Shown piece after piece: positions 9,361 through 19,075 of a DNA stretch of 64,000 nt. The position numbers were made by a program, and so were the translations under genes. The stretch is from Candidatus Azobacteroides pseudotrichonymphae genomovar. CFP2. GTDB lineage: Bacteria > Bacteroidota > Bacteroidia > Bacteroidales > Azobacteroidaceae. Location of the stretch: contig NC_011565.1 in assembly GCF_000010645.1 (NCBI RefSeq), positions 124,001 to 188,000 of the forward strand. The letters are read 5' to 3'. Each line of letters starts with the position of its first letter. The first letter of the stretch is position 1. The notes under the pieces were generated by a model that ran no database searches, was not told the origin of the DNA, and worked only from the letters and a program-made list of their open reading frames with translations.

Positions 9361-9513
9361 ATGAAGCAAACATTTCAGCCTTCTAATAGAAAGAGAAAAA
9401 ATAAACATGGATTTCGCAGTAGAATGAAAACAATCAATGGACGTAGAATACTGGCTTCGCGCAGGGCGAAAGGACGGAAAAAACTGACCGTATCTGACGA
9501 ATATAACGGTTAA
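9361..9513 (+). CDS. rpmH: 50S ribosomal protein L34
   Basis: The 50-residue reading frame begins [18 protein letters not shown] and contains [18 protein letters not shown], the near-invariant L34 signature, followed by a short acidic tail of the Bacteroidetes type. It is a small, very basic protein of the large ribosomal subunit. The ATG is at 9361 and TAA at 9511-9513. It is easily missed because of its size, and a longer antisense frame covering it is not a gene. It stands alone between recG (129 bases upstream) and the PASTA protein (103 bases downstream). Confidence 0.97.
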   Translation: MKQTFQPSNRKRKNKHGFRSRMKTINGRRILASRRAKGRKKLTVSDEYNG

Positions 9514-9616
9514 CTCCAAAAGGAAAGCAAACTAAATTTAAGGTTGCTTCTTTCTTAACTTTTCGTAAATTCCGAGTATTGGCCAGAGTTCCAGAAGTTC
9601 CAGAGTTATTGAAATC

Positions 9617-10216
9617 ATGAGATTTTTTTCAAATACCTATGTAAAACATGGACTGCTAACAATAGCAGCCTTGCTTTTTATTATTTTTTTTCTGACAAAA
9701 GGATTAGATAATTATACAAGACATGGTCAACAAGTTGAAATCCCCGATGTGAAAGGGTGGCAAGTAAGAGAAATAGAAGAAATTTTCAAACAAAAAAAAT
9801 TGCATTATATCATAGCAGATTCTCTTTTTATAAAAGACAATATTCCAGGTAGTGTCTTGAAAACCGTCCCCCCTATAGGGACCAATGTGAAACCTGGCAG
9901 AACAATTGCTCTTATAATTAATTCTTATAATGACGTATTGCTATCTGTTCCAACAGTACAAGACATGTCTCGGCGACAAGCTCAATCATTACTCCAATCC
10001 GTAGGATATAAATATGTACAAACAAAAATAGTATCAGGTCCATATAAAGATTTGGTTATAGGATTGGAAAACGAAAGAGGAGATAAACTAAATCCGGGCG
10101 ACTGCATAGCAGCTAATACTCATTTATTCATTTTGGTGAGTTCTGGTACAAAAGAAATACTATCTTTAGATACTACAGTAGTTGTAGATAACGAACCAGA
10201 AGAATCTTGGTATTAA
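9617..10216 (+). CDS. PASTA domain membrane-anchored protein
   Basis: This 199-residue protein has one N-terminal membrane segment (about residues 12-28, LLTIAALLFIIFFL) followed by PASTA repeats facing the periplasm. The first repeat begins VEIPDVKGWQVREIEEIFKQ and ends with the PIGTNVKPGRTIALIIN segment; a second begins VPTVQDMSRRQAQSLL. PASTA domains bind muropeptides or beta-lactams in other proteins; here no kinase or transpeptidase domain is attached. It precedes rluD and ddl, the order I recall from Bacteroides, which suggests a cell-envelope role. The ATG at 9617 is well placed for the membrane segment. The precise function is unknown. Confidence 0.88.
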   Translation: MRFFSNTYVKHGLLTIAALLFIIFFLTKGLDNYTRHGQQVEIPDVKGWQVREIEEIFKQKKLHYIIADSLFIKDNIPGSVLKTVPPIGTNVKPGRTIALIINSYNDVLLSVPTVQDMSRRQAQSLLQSVGYKYVQTKIVSGPYKDLVIGLENERGDKLNPGDCIAANTHLFILVSSGTKEILSLDTTVVVDNEPEESWY

Positions 10217-10249
10217 GAGAGAAGACCTTAATCTGCATCGTTCAATCTT

Positions 10250-11278
10250 ATGGGAAATAAATTAAATGAACATTTTCGTTTTGTCGCCAACAAAGAACAA
10301 GGTTTTTTAAGAGTAGATAAATTTTTAGTCGACAAAATTATAGGTACTTCTCGCAATCGTATTCAACAAGCTGCTAATGTAGGTTCTATTTGTGCCAACA
10401 ACCACCCAATAAAATCTAATTACAAAGTAAAACCCGGGGATATAATAACCATTGTAATGAATCAGCCTCATAGAGAGGTGGAAATTGCTCCAGAAAATAT
10501 CCCTCTAAACATTGTTTATGAAGACGATGACGTAATAGTAGTAGATAAGCCTGCCGAATTAGTTGTACATCCAGGTCATGATAATTATACTGGGACATTA
10601 GTTAATGCTATTGCTGGATATTATTCATCAACCACTAGTAGTATAATACAATCTACTTTTTATAATGAAGATTTCCGATCAGGACTAGTACATAGAATAG
10701 ACAAGGGTACTTCTGGCTTATTAGTTTTTGCTAAAAATCTTAATGCTAAAACAAATTTAGATATGCAATTTTTTCGTAAAACTATTCGGAGAAATTATTG
10801 GGCGGTAGTGTGGGGCAATGTAAAAAAAGAAGAAGAGACTATAAAGTGTAATATCGGACGCAATTTGCATAATAGAATGTTAATGGATGTTTTTCCAAAT
10901 AATAACCATGGTAAACCAGCAATTACACATTATAAGGTACTAGAGAGATTTGAATATGTAACTTTGATTGAATGTAGTCTAGAAACTGGACGTACTCACC
11001 AAATTCGTGTTCATATGAAATATATTGGTCACGTATTATTTAACGATAGACGTTATGGAGGTAATGAAATACTAAAAGGTAATCATCATACAAAATATAA
11101 GCAGTTTGTTCAAAATTGTTTCGCTATATGCCAACGTCAGGCTTTACATGCTCGAGTATTAGGATTCACCCATCCCAAAACAGGTAAAGAAATCCTTTTA
11201 GAAAGTCCTTTACCAAAAGACATGATACTATTGATTGAAAGGTGGAGAAACTTTTCTAAAAATTTGAATAAACCATGA
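10250..11278 (+). CDS. rluD: Ribosomal large subunit pseudouridine synthase, RluD family
   Basis: This enzyme isomerises specific uridines of 23S rRNA to pseudouridine. The 342 residues contain an N-terminal S4-like RNA-binding domain (about residues 15-80, RVDKFLVDKIIGTSRNRIQQ) and the RluA-type catalytic domain. The catalytic aspartate is in HRIDKGTSGLLVFAK (about residues 148-162), and GRTHQIRVHMKYIGHVLFNDRRYG is the conserved C-terminal block. The stop codon overlaps the ddl start (ATGA), indicating translational coupling with D-Ala-D-Ala ligase. Assignment to RluD rather than RluC is by overall architecture and gene context. Confidence 0.93.
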   Translation: MGNKLNEHFRFVANKEQGFLRVDKFLVDKIIGTSRNRIQQAANVGSICANNHPIKSNYKVKPGDIITIVMNQPHREVEIAPENIPLNIVYEDDDVIVVDKPAELVVHPGHDNYTGTLVNAIAGYYSSTTSSIIQSTFYNEDFRSGLVHRIDKGTSGLLVFAKNLNAKTNLDMQFFRKTIRRNYWAVVWGNVKKEEETIKCNIGRNLHNRMLMDVFPNNNHGKPAITHYKVLERFEYVTLIECSLETGRTHQIRVHMKYIGHVLFNDRRYGGNEILKGNHHTKYKQFVQNCFAICQRQALHARVLGFTHPKTGKEILLESPLPKDMILLIERWRNFSKNLNKP

Positions 11279-12249
11279 AAAATGTAGCAATAGTTTCCGG
11301 AGGGTATTCCTCCGAATGTGTGATTTCTTTGAAAAGTGCAGAAGAAGTTTATTTATCCATAGATAAAACAAGATATAATCCATACATCGTTTTGATTACA
11401 AGAAATGGATGGACTGTACAAGGAGGAAATAAAACAGAGTTTCCTATTAACAAAAATGATTTCAGCTTTATTTATAAAGGAAAACAAATACGATTCGATT
11501 TCGCATATATCATTATTCATGGTACACCCGGAGAAGATGGATTATTACAAGGATATTTAGATATATTGAACATCCCTTATTCATGTTGCGGGGTTCTGTC
11601 AGCTTCTATCACGTTCAATAAATATTTTTGCAATAATTATTTAAGAGGATTTGGAGTAGAAACAGCAAAATCCATTCTCCTAAAACAAAGAGAACAAATA
11701 ATATCACCCGAAAGAATAATTGATAAACTTGGATTGCCTCTTATTGTTAAACCAAACGATGGTGGATCAAGTTTTGGAGTAACGAAAGTAACAAATATTA
11801 CTCAAATACAGTTAGCCATTCGTAATGCATTCAATGAGGGAGAGGGAGTACTTATCGAAAGTTTTATACCAGGAACAGAAATAACATGTGGTTACTATAA
11901 AACAAAAAATAAACAAGTTACTTTGCCAATTACAGAAATAATAAGTAAAAATGATTTTTTCGACTTTGAAGCTAAATATAATCCTGGTATGGTAGAAGAG
12001 ATTACTCCTGCACGAATATCCAAAAAATTAACTGATGAGATACAAACACTAACGGCACATATCTATGACTGGGTAGGAGCAAAAGGAATTATTCGTATAG
12101 ATTACATTATCTCTCCAAAAAAAGAAATAAAAATGTTAGAAGTAAATACAATTCCAGGCATGACTGCTACAAGTTTTATTCCTCAGCAAATACGTGCTGC
12201 TGGATTAAATCTCAAAGAGATACTGACTGAAATTATAGAATCTATATAA
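11275..12249 (+). CDS. ddl: D-alanine--D-alanine ligase
   Basis: Ddl joins two D-alanines for peptidoglycan precursors; the supplier alanine racemase is encoded at 17.9-19.1 kb. The 324-residue ATP-grasp protein shows the N-terminal IVSGGYSSECVISLKSA, IIHGTPGEDGLLQGYLDILNIPY, PLIVKPNDGGSSFGVTKV for ATP binding, RIDYII, and LEVNTIPGMTATSFIPQQ near the C-terminus with the metal-binding Glu and Asn. It overlaps rluD by four bases and is followed by an acyltransferase after 17 bases, so it belongs to the PASTA-rluD-ddl-acyltransferase-nadE run. Its presence argues that the cell still makes peptidoglycan precursors. Confidence 0.96.
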   Translation: MKNVAIVSGGYSSECVISLKSAEEVYLSIDKTRYNPYIVLITRNGWTVQGGNKTEFPINKNDFSFIYKGKQIRFDFAYIIIHGTPGEDGLLQGYLDILNIPYSCCGVLSASITFNKYFCNNYLRGFGVETAKSILLKQREQIISPERIIDKLGLPLIVKPNDGGSSFGVTKVTNITQIQLAIRNAFNEGEGVLIESFIPGTEITCGYYKTKNKQVTLPITEIISKNDFFDFEAKYNPGMVEEITPARISKKLTDEIQTLTAHIYDWVGAKGIIRIDYIISPKKEIKMLEVNTIPGMTATSFIPQQIRAAGLNLKEILTEIIESI

Positions 12250-12266
12250 TAAAAGAGAAACACATA

Positions 12267-13421
12267 GTGAATAAATTTGATGATATATGTTCTTATTGTG
12301 ATGAAGAGGTACCTCTTGCAATTAATCGTTTAGTAAACAATCCACACTTTAGAAAAATCACAAAAGTTATTTTTCCTCAAAAAAGTTGGGAAGAAATAGA
12401 AATTTTAATGAGAGGTTGTAGAACAATAAGAGAATTTCAATATAACATCATTATAAAAACCGCTTACGATATAATTAGTAGAACAGCAAAAAATGTAAGT
12501 AGTTACGGTATAGAAAATCTACGAAAAGATGAACCTTGTACCTTCATATCCAACCATAGAGATATTGTCTTAGATGCAAGTATTCTTTGCATCCTTCTTA
12601 TCCAAGGGAACTACGAAACAGTAGAAATAGCTATTGGTGATAATTTGTTAGTACACTCATGGATTGAAGATATAGTACGGTTAAATAAAAGTTTTATTGT
12701 TAAACGTACTCCAGATTTTCACCAAGTGATGGAAGTAGTTACTCATCTTTCCCAATATGTTCATTTCGTTATTAAGGAAAAGAAAGAATCCATCTGGATT
12801 GCACAGCGAGAAGGCAGAGCTAAAAATGCTGATGATAGAACACAAGAGGCAATTTTAAAGATGCTTATGAAAGATAATACCCTTCCTTTAGAAGAAAGTA
12901 TTAGAGAATTAAATTTAATCCCACTTTCTCTATCATATGAATATGATCCTTGTGATTTTTTAAAAGCTAAAGAAGCCCAACAAAAACGAGATAATTCTAA
13001 GTTTAAAAAAACACAAGAAGATGATTTTATGAACATGGAAACAGGATTGTTTGGATATAAAGGAAATATTCATTTCCAATTGGGAAGGCCGATTAATTCT
13101 CTTTTAGAAAAAGCAGATTTTCAAAAATCTAAAGACGAATTGACATCAAAATTAGCTTCTTTAATTGATACAGAAATATTTTTAAATTACAAATTCTTTC
13201 CCATCAATTATATTGCTTATGACCGACTTTGGGGTAAAGAGAATCATTTTGTAAAAAAATATACAAACAAAGACATAAAAATTTTTGAAGCGTATTTGGC
13301 TCAACAATTAGAAAAAATAGATTTGAAAAACAAAGATGTTCTTTTCTTAAAAGAAAAGATATTAGAAATATACGCTTATCCGGTAAAAAATCATATAACA
13401 ACGAAACAAAAAAGGAAATGA
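12267..13421 (+). CDS. PlsC-like 1-acylglycerol-3-phosphate acyltransferase family protein
   Basis: This 384-residue protein has the acyltransferase motif NHRDIVLD (about residues 92-99; the H(x)4D catalytic pair) and a later GRAKNADDRTQEAIL block that corresponds to the substrate-binding part of the family. It begins with a GTG at 12267, 17 bases after ddl, and its stop overlaps the nadE start (ATGA). The family usually acylates glycerophosphate or lysophosphatidate at the membrane; this large Bacteroidales version has no predicted N-terminal membrane segment and an extra C-terminal region of about 150 residues. The exact acceptor is unknown. Confidence 0.8.
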   Translation: MNKFDDICSYCDEEVPLAINRLVNNPHFRKITKVIFPQKSWEEIEILMRGCRTIREFQYNIIIKTAYDIISRTAKNVSSYGIENLRKDEPCTFISNHRDIVLDASILCILLIQGNYETVEIAIGDNLLVHSWIEDIVRLNKSFIVKRTPDFHQVMEVVTHLSQYVHFVIKEKKESIWIAQREGRAKNADDRTQEAILKMLMKDNTLPLEESIRELNLIPLSLSYEYDPCDFLKAKEAQQKRDNSKFKKTQEDDFMNMETGLFGYKGNIHFQLGRPINSLLEKADFQKSKDELTSKLASLIDTEIFLNYKFFPINYIAYDRLWGKENHFVKKYTNKDIKIFEAYLAQQLEKIDLKNKDVLFLKEKILEIYAYPVKNHITTKQKRK

Positions 13422-15343
13422 GGAATTATGGTTTTTTTAGAATTGGGGCAGCTATTCCCCAATTAAAGGTAGCTGATTGCGAGTTTAACGCTCAACAGGT
13501 GGCAAAACATATAACTGAAGCCAATGATCAAGAAGTCCAAGTAGTCTGCTTTCCTGAATTATCTATTTCCTCTTATACTTGTGGAGATTTGTTTTTACAA
13601 AGGACTCTAATTGAAGGGGCAGAAAAAGTCTTAGTAGAGTTACTGCATAACATGCAGAACTTACCTATTTGCTTCATTGTTGGTACTCCCATAGAATATA
13701 ATTCTAAATTATATAATTGTGCTGTTGTTTGTCAACATGGGAAAATAAAAGGGATTGTCCCTAAAGTGTATCTTCCTAATTATTCTGAATTTTATGAAAA
13801 ACGCTGGTTTGAATCTTATTCGAATGATGAATCTACAATCATTACTTATGCTGACAACACTGTCTTGTTTGGAACAAACCTATTGTTTAGCTTAGATTTG
13901 GATTTAATAAAATTCTCCATAGAAATTTGTGAAGATCTCTGGTCGGTCATCCCTCCTTCTTCTTATCATGCTATAGCTGGAGCACAGTTAATTTTCAATT
14001 TGTCAGCAAGTGATGAATTAATAGGAAAACAACAATATGTAAAATCTTTAATTAGTCAACAATCGGCACGTTGCCATACTGCTTATGTATACACTTCAGC
14101 TGGATTTGGAGAGTCCACTACCGATTTAGTATATTCTGGTAATGCTTATGTCTATGAAAACGGTAAATTGTTAATAGAATCCAACCGTTTTCAGTTCCAT
14201 GAACAATTGATCGTTTGTGAAATTGATTATGATTTATTGAACTCAGAAAGGAGAAAAAATACAAGTTTTATTGGACAACCTACTACCAATAATTACAAAC
14301 ATATAGCTATTCATCAATATCCAACCATAAATTCTCCTAAACTCAAACGAACTATAAATTCAACTCCATTTATTCCTTTATCAAAAAATCACAATGAAAG
14401 TTGCAAAGAAATTTTTTCAATTCAAATATCTGGATTGGCCAAGAGAATAATACACACAAATGCTCAATCTTTAATTATTGGAGTATCTGGAGGATTAGAT
14501 TCTACTCTAGCTTTATTAGTTTGTGTCAAAACAATAGATAAATTAGGGTTATCTCGGAAAATGGTTTGTGGAGTAACTATGCCATGTTTTGGAACATCAT
14601 CTCGAACATATTTAAATGCTCTGTCTTTAATGACATCCTTAGAAATTAGAATTAGAAAGATCGATATTACTAAAGCTTGTAACCAACATTTCAAAGATAT
14701 AGGACACGGTGATGATATTCATGATTTAACTTATGAAAATGTACAAGCACGCGAACGTACCCAAATTTTAATGGATTTAGCAAATCAATTGAATGGTATT
14801 GTAATAGGAACAAGCGATATGTCGGAATTAGCATTAGGATGGACTACTTATAATGGTGACCACATGTCGATGTATGGAATAAATGCGGGGATTCCAAAGA
14901 CTTTAGTTTGCTATTTAGTTAAATGGATAGCTGCTACTCAATTGAATGAATCTGATAAAATAGTATTATCAGACATAATCAGTACTCCTATCAGCCCAGA
15001 ATTGTTACCTATCGATAACAAAAAACAACAGATAGCTCAATCTACTGAAGATATATTAGGACCTTACGAATTGCATGATTTTTTTCTATATCATATATTA
15101 CGTCACGGATTTACACCTAGTAAAATATATTTTCTTGCAAAACATGCTTTTACCGATACATATTCAGAAGATTTTATTCTAAAGTGGATGAGAGTTTTTT
15201 ATAAACGATTCTTTAGTAATCAATTCAAACGTAATTGTATACCTGATGGACCCAAAATAGGTTCGGTAAACTTATCACCGCGAGGTGACTGGAGAATGCC
15301 AAGTGACGCAACTGTGGATCTCTGGCTAAAGGAAATGGAATAA
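13418..15343 (+). CDS. nadE: Glutamine-dependent NAD+ synthetase
   Basis: This two-domain enzyme amidates nicotinate adenine dinucleotide to NAD+ using glutamine. The N-terminal nitrilase-type glutaminase domain (about residues 1-290) shows the triad: Glu in CFPELSISSYTCGDLF, Lys in GIVPKVYLPNY, Cys in EICEDLW. The C-terminal synthetase domain starts around residue 330 with the ATP pyrophosphatase loop GVSGGLDSTLALLV and contains GTSDMSELALGWTTYNGDHM. The length (641) is normal. The start overlaps the preceding gene's stop by four bases. A perfect 12-bp inverted repeat begins inside its last codons and includes the TAA stop, so coding and termination signals overlap. Confidence 0.96.
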   Translation: MRNYGFFRIGAAIPQLKVADCEFNAQQVAKHITEANDQEVQVVCFPELSISSYTCGDLFLQRTLIEGAEKVLVELLHNMQNLPICFIVGTPIEYNSKLYNCAVVCQHGKIKGIVPKVYLPNYSEFYEKRWFESYSNDESTIITYADNTVLFGTNLLFSLDLDLIKFSIEICEDLWSVIPPSSYHAIAGAQLIFNLSASDELIGKQQYVKSLISQQSARCHTAYVYTSAGFGESTTDLVYSGNAYVYENGKLLIESNRFQFHEQLIVCEIDYDLLNSERRKNTSFIGQPTTNNYKHIAIHQYPTINSPKLKRTINSTPFIPLSKNHNESCKEIFSIQISGLAKRIIHTNAQSLIIGVSGGLDSTLALLVCVKTIDKLGLSRKMVCGVTMPCFGTSSRTYLNALSLMTSLEIRIRKIDITKACNQHFKDIGHGDDIHDLTYENVQARERTQILMDLANQLNGIVIGTSDMSELALGWTTYNGDHMSMYGINAGIPKTLVCYLVKWIAATQLNESDKIVLSDIISTPISPELLPIDNKKQQIAQSTEDILGPYELHDFFLYHILRHGFTPSKIYFLAKHAFTDTYSEDFILKWMRVFYKRFFSNQFKRNCIPDGPKIGSVNLSPRGDWRMPSDATVDLWLKEME

Positions 15344-15360
15344 ACATTTTTATTCCATTT
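15333..15360 (+). terminator. Intrinsic terminator overlapping the nadE stop codon
   Basis: Arms AAATGGAATAAA and TTTATTCCATTT (12 bp, perfect) flank a 4-base loop CATT and are followed by more T-rich sequence. The left arm contains the last codons and the stop of nadE. The site lies between convergent nadE and the M23 peptidase gene and could act in both directions. Confidence 0.75.
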
Positions 15361-15380
15361 TTATTCACTAAATAAGTCTT

Positions 15381-16280
15381 TTATAAAATCCGGATGGAAT
15401 CACCAATATGCAACCTGACAGTGGATTTTATTCCATTAACTTCGCAAAGCCTATCGACAGTCGTATTGTATTTTCTAGCAATTGCACTCAACGTATCGCC
15501 ACTTGAAACTCGATAATAGCGGAGCTTTCCCCCTCCTCTATAACATGCATATCTTGAAATAGATCCATCAATATAATTCTCTCCTGATTTACCTTTTCTA
15601 TAAACATATATATCATCTTTGAGTGCAAGCTCATCAAAATCGATTATCTCAGCCGGATTAATAGCACTTCCTAGAAGACGAATCTCAAAATGAAGATGAG
15701 AACCATAAGAACGTCCCGTATTGCCTCCTAAACCTATTGGTTCTCCGGCTTTTACATTTTGATTCTGTTTTACCAGAAATTGAGAGAGGTGCCCATAAAC
15801 CGTCTCTAATCCGTTGGGGTGTCTCAATACAAGATAATAACCATAACCTTTTGGATCATATTTTCTTATCCTTACTTCCCCCTCAAATGCTGCACGAACA
15901 GTATCCCCTACCTGGAGTTTGACATCAGTCCCGTAATGAAAATATTTTCCACGAAATCCATAAGGAGAAGTCACTTTCCCTTCTACAGGAATTACAAAAC
16001 TTGAAATATCTATAACAAGTGAATCTGGAACAGGAATATTTTCATATGCTTTCAAAAATTCAGTGTTCCAACTTTCTTCATACAATTCGCCTGCAGGATG
16101 CTGTTCTATGCCATCTTCTTGAAAAGATATAAGACCACTACTTAAGACAGGAGTAGCTATTCCTGCACTCAACTTTCTCTCCGAAGAACTTCTTGCATGT
16201 ATTTCCACTACAGGAAATAAAAACAGGATTATTCCTACTAAATATAAATCGATAACAAATACTTTAGCCAAACTCCCCAT
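15381..16280 (-). CDS. Secreted M23 peptidase with C-terminal LysM domain
   Basis: This 299-residue protein starts with a signal or anchor segment (about residues 5-28), has an M23/LytM metallopeptidase domain (about residues 110-215) and a C-terminal LysM peptidoglycan-binding domain (about 252-299, YRVSSGDTLSAIARKYNTT). Zinc ligands are in HYGTDVKL and in GSHLHFEIR, so the enzyme looks active rather than an EnvC-like degenerate regulator. It probably cleaves peptide crosslinks during cell-wall growth or division. The ATG at 16280 follows ndk by 25 bases on the same strand, so a shared transcript is likely. Confidence 0.92.
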   Translation of the reverse strand: MGSLAKVFVIDLYLVGIILFLFPVVEIHARSSSERKLSAGIATPVLSSGLISFQEDGIEQHPAGELYEESWNTEFLKAYENIPVPDSLVIDISSFVIPVEGKVTSPYGFRGKYFHYGTDVKLQVGDTVRAAFEGEVRIRKYDPKGYGYYLVLRHPNGLETVYGHLSQFLVKQNQNVKAGEPIGLGGNTGRSYGSHLHFEIRLLGSAINPAEIIDFDELALKDDIYVYRKGKSGENYIDGSISRYACYRGGGKLRYYRVSSGDTLSAIARKYNTTVDRLCEVNGIKSTVRLHIGDSIRIL

Positions 16281-16305
16281 CTGCTACATATTATATCTCG
16301 ACTCT

Positions 16306-16773
16306 TTACATTTCATCACTAGCATACAAAGTTGATAACAGTACTGGATTATATACATACAGCTCTTTTTCATCAAAAAATCTTTTCAATTCGACATTCG
16401 CTACTTCGACAGAATCTGATGCATGAACAACATTTTCCTGCATACTCATGCTATAATCTCCCCGTATTGTACCAGGCAAAGCATCACGGGAATTAGTAAC
16501 ACCGACAATTGTTCTTACAACTTTCACTGCATCGACGCCCTCCCAACAACAAATTACCACAGGGCAAATTTTCATCGAATTTTTCAATCGCTGAAAGAAT
16601 AATTTCTTCTGTAAATGCATATAATGCTCGCTTAGTATTTTGTCAGTCAACCAAACCATCTTCATACCTATAAGCACTAATCCTTTTTTTTCAAAACGAC
16701 TAATTACTTCACCTACTAATCCACGCTGTATAGCGCTTGGTTTAAGAATGACAAGTGTTCTCTCCACAGCCAT
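16306..16773 (-). CDS. ndk: Nucleoside-diphosphate kinase
   Basis: Ndk transfers the gamma phosphate of ATP to other nucleoside diphosphates through a phosphohistidine. The 155-residue protein begins VERTLVILKPSAIQRGLVGE, has the family's GTIRGDYS segment and the catalytic histidine in NVVHASDSVEVANVEL. The length and the insertion before the active site are those of the slightly long Bacteroidetes type. The ATG at 16773 is unambiguous. It lies upstream of the M23 peptidase and 141 bases downstream of dusB. Confidence 0.95.
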   Translation of the reverse strand: MAVERTLVILKPSAIQRGLVGEVISRFEKKGLVLIGMKMVWLTDKILSEHYMHLQKKLFFQRLKNSMKICPVVICCWEGVDAVKVVRTIVGVTNSRDALPGTIRGDYSMSMQENVVHASDSVEVANVELKRFFDEKELYVYNPVLLSTLYASDEM

Positions 16774-16914
16774 TGTAAATTTTATTGTTCCCCTATGAAG
16801 AACAAATAAACTACTTTTTTTTGAAAAAACAAAGTATTTAACATCAACAAAACTAACAGATAAAATAACAAGAAGAAAAAACGAACGATAAATCCAATTA
16901 CACTATTATTTGGT

Positions 16915-17937
16915 TTAACAATTTGTACCAAATTCACTCTTAGCCCAATTGGAAATATTATCCATTATCTCAAAAAGTGAAGATACTGTTATTGCCTGAA
17001 GCATAGCTATTTTCGTTAATTTAAAATTGGACATTTTCTTAAAAAGTGGACTTGCAACAATGTGTCTCCGACTATTCAAAATACCCTGTCTTTCACCCAA
17101 TTGAGATACACTTTGCAAAATTTGCTGTTTCAATACAGATAAATAGTATTCAAACGACTTTTTAGGTGCAAGATCATTATATTTCAAATAATATTTTACT
17201 TCTTGAAAAATCCAAGGAGCACCAATTGATGCTCTTCCTATCATAACTGCATCTACTCCATAGCGATTAAATGCTTGCTCACACTGTTGAGGAGATACAA
17301 TGTCACCATTACCACAAATGGGAATGTACATACGGGGATTATTTTTTACTGCTCCAATTAAATTCCAATCAGCTTTACCTGAATACATTTGTGAACCAGT
17401 TCGTCCATGAATAGTTAGCAAAGCAATGCCCGTATCCTGCAATCTTTCTGCCAAATCAACAATAATTTTACTATTTTCATCCCACCCCAAACGAGTTTTT
17501 ACCGTTATAGGAATATTTACAGAATGAACTACTTGTTGTGTTATTTCAATCATTTTTTTTGGAACACGAAGCATTCCTGCACCAGCATTTCTTCTGACTA
17601 TTTTTTTTACCGGACATCCGAAATTCAAATCTAAAAAATCAGGCTGCATTTCTTCGCAAATGCGTGCAGCCTCAACCATTGTATCTTTGTCTTGCCCATA
17701 AATTTGCACTGCAATGGGATGTTCAGAATTAATAATCTTCAATTTCCCTTGAATTTTGTCTACATGACGAATTAAAGCATCTGCCGAAATAAATTCTGTA
17801 TAGACCATATCTGCCCCGAATGATTTACAAAGAGACCGAAAATAAACATTTGTAACGCCCTCCATAGGAGCAAGAAATACAAGTCTATTAGAAGAAGATT
17901 GAAAATCAAAAGGTAAAGAATAATTATATCTTGACAT
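16915..17937 (-). CDS. dusB: tRNA-dihydrouridine synthase
   Basis: This FMN enzyme reduces specific uridines in tRNA D-loops. The 340 residues show the N-terminal LAPMEGVTNVYFRSLC, the catalytic cysteine in LNFGCPVKKIVRRNAGAGMLR (about residues 103-123), TVKTRLGWD, TIHGRTGSQMYSGKADW and the FMN phosphate-binding VMIGRASIGAPWIFQE. The start ATG lies inside the alr coding sequence: the two genes overlap by 14 bases in different frames, so they are translationally linked. DusB rather than another Dus subfamily is the usual Bacteroidales annotation and is my inference. Confidence 0.9.
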   Translation of the reverse strand: MSRYNYSLPFDFQSSSNRLVFLAPMEGVTNVYFRSLCKSFGADMVYTEFISADALIRHVDKIQGKLKIINSEHPIAVQIYGQDKDTMVEAARICEEMQPDFLDLNFGCPVKKIVRRNAGAGMLRVPKKMIEITQQVVHSVNIPITVKTRLGWDENSKIIVDLAERLQDTGIALLTIHGRTGSQMYSGKADWNLIGAVKNNPRMYIPICGNGDIVSPQQCEQAFNRYGVDAVMIGRASIGAPWIFQEVKYYLKYNDLAPKKSFEYYLSVLKQQILQSVSQLGERQGILNSRRHIVASPLFKKMSNFKLTKIAMLQAITVSSLFEIMDNISNWAKSEFGTNC

Positions 17938-19075
17938 ATACTCTTTTAACTCGTTGAGAAATAGATGTTAATATTTCGTAAGGAATGGTTTGGAGCTTTT
18001 TAGCTAAAAAATTAATAGTTATATGTTTACCGAAAATCTCAACCTCATCTCCTTCCACAATTTTTTTGTTTGTAATGTCCGTAATATCTATAATGCAACT
18101 ATCCATACAAATATTTCCGATAATAGGACACAAGTGTCCACCAATGAAAACTTGACAGCAACGGTTTCCTAAATGACGATTTAATCCATCGGCATAACCA
18201 ACTGGAAGGCAAGCGACGAACGAGTCTCTATCTAATATACCGTTACGATTATATCCTACAGTTTCTCCTTTTTTTATTTCTCGTATTTGCAATATACGAG
18301 TTTTAAGTACTGCAACGGGTTTTACACCATATGGCCTATCTTTCCCCATAGTATGCGAAAAAGTACAAACAGAAATTCCATATAATCCGATTCCCAAACG
18401 TACCATATCAAATTGGGCATCAGGAAAACGTTCTATACCAGCAGAATTAAGAATATGTCGTTGACATTGATAACCTAACAATTGTTCCAATTGCTTAGAC
18501 AAATAAATAAATAATTTTATCTGTTGATTAGTAAAATAATCCAGAAAGGGATCTGCAGTTGCAGCAAGATGAGAAAATATAGACTGTACAAAAACATTAT
18601 TTTGATTTTTAAGAATTTTAGCTACATCCGGAATTTCCTCGGGATTAAACCCAAAACGATGCATCCCAGTGTCTATTTTTAGATGGATTGGATAGTGTAG
18701 AATATCTTGCTTTTTTGTTTCAACAATAGTTGCATCGAGTATATTTTGGTTATATATACATGGATGAAGGTTGTATTGGAATATTTTGTTTAATGAATAT
18801 TTTTCAGTATTCATCACCAATATAGGTAAATGAATCCCCTTTTTTCGAAGATAGACCCCCTCATCTGCCAAGGCGACTGCCAAAATGTCGGCTCCATTAT
18901 TTTGTAAGGTTTTTGATAATTCGTAGGACCCTATTCCATACCCATTAGCTTTGACCATACAAATGATTTTCGTATCACGTTTCAATAAAGAGCGAAAATA
19001 ATTGAAATTATCAATTATAGCCTTAAGATTAACTTCAAGTATAGTATAATCATCTATCTTCTCTCTGCAAAGCAT
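17924..19075 (-). CDS. alr: Alanine racemase
   Basis: This PLP enzyme makes D-alanine for peptidoglycan, feeding the Ddl encoded at 11.3 kb. The 383-residue protein has the PLP lysine in CMVKANGYGIGSYEL (about residue 43), KIDTGMHRFGF, and in the C-terminal barrel VGYNRNG and PVGYADGLNRHLGNR followed by IGNICMDSCIIDIT, the regions that carry the second catalytic base and substrate contacts. Bacteroides often carries Alr fused to a MurF domain; this is the stand-alone form. It overlaps dusB by 14 bases. Confidence 0.95.
   Translation of the reverse strand: MLCREKIDDYTILEVNLKAIIDNFNYFRSLLKRDTKIICMVKANGYGIGSYELSKTLQNNGADILAVALADEGVYLRKKGIHLPILVMNTEKYSLNKIFQYNLHPCIYNQNILDATIVETKKQDILHYPIHLKIDTGMHRFGFNPEEIPDVAKILKNQNNVFVQSIFSHLAATADPFLDYFTNQQIKLFIYLSKQLEQLLGYQCQRHILNSAGIERFPDAQFDMVRLGIGLYGISVCTFSHTMGKDRPYGVKPVAVLKTRILQIREIKKGETVGYNRNGILDRDSFVACLPVGYADGLNRHLGNRCCQVFIGGHLCPIIGNICMDSCIIDITDITNKKIVEGDEVEIFGKHITINFLAKKLQTIPYEILTSISQRVKRVYVKI

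Noticed and set aside
9286..9519. 77-codon minus-strand reading frame
   Set aside because: It is antisense to rpmH, whose L34 signature is unmistakable.
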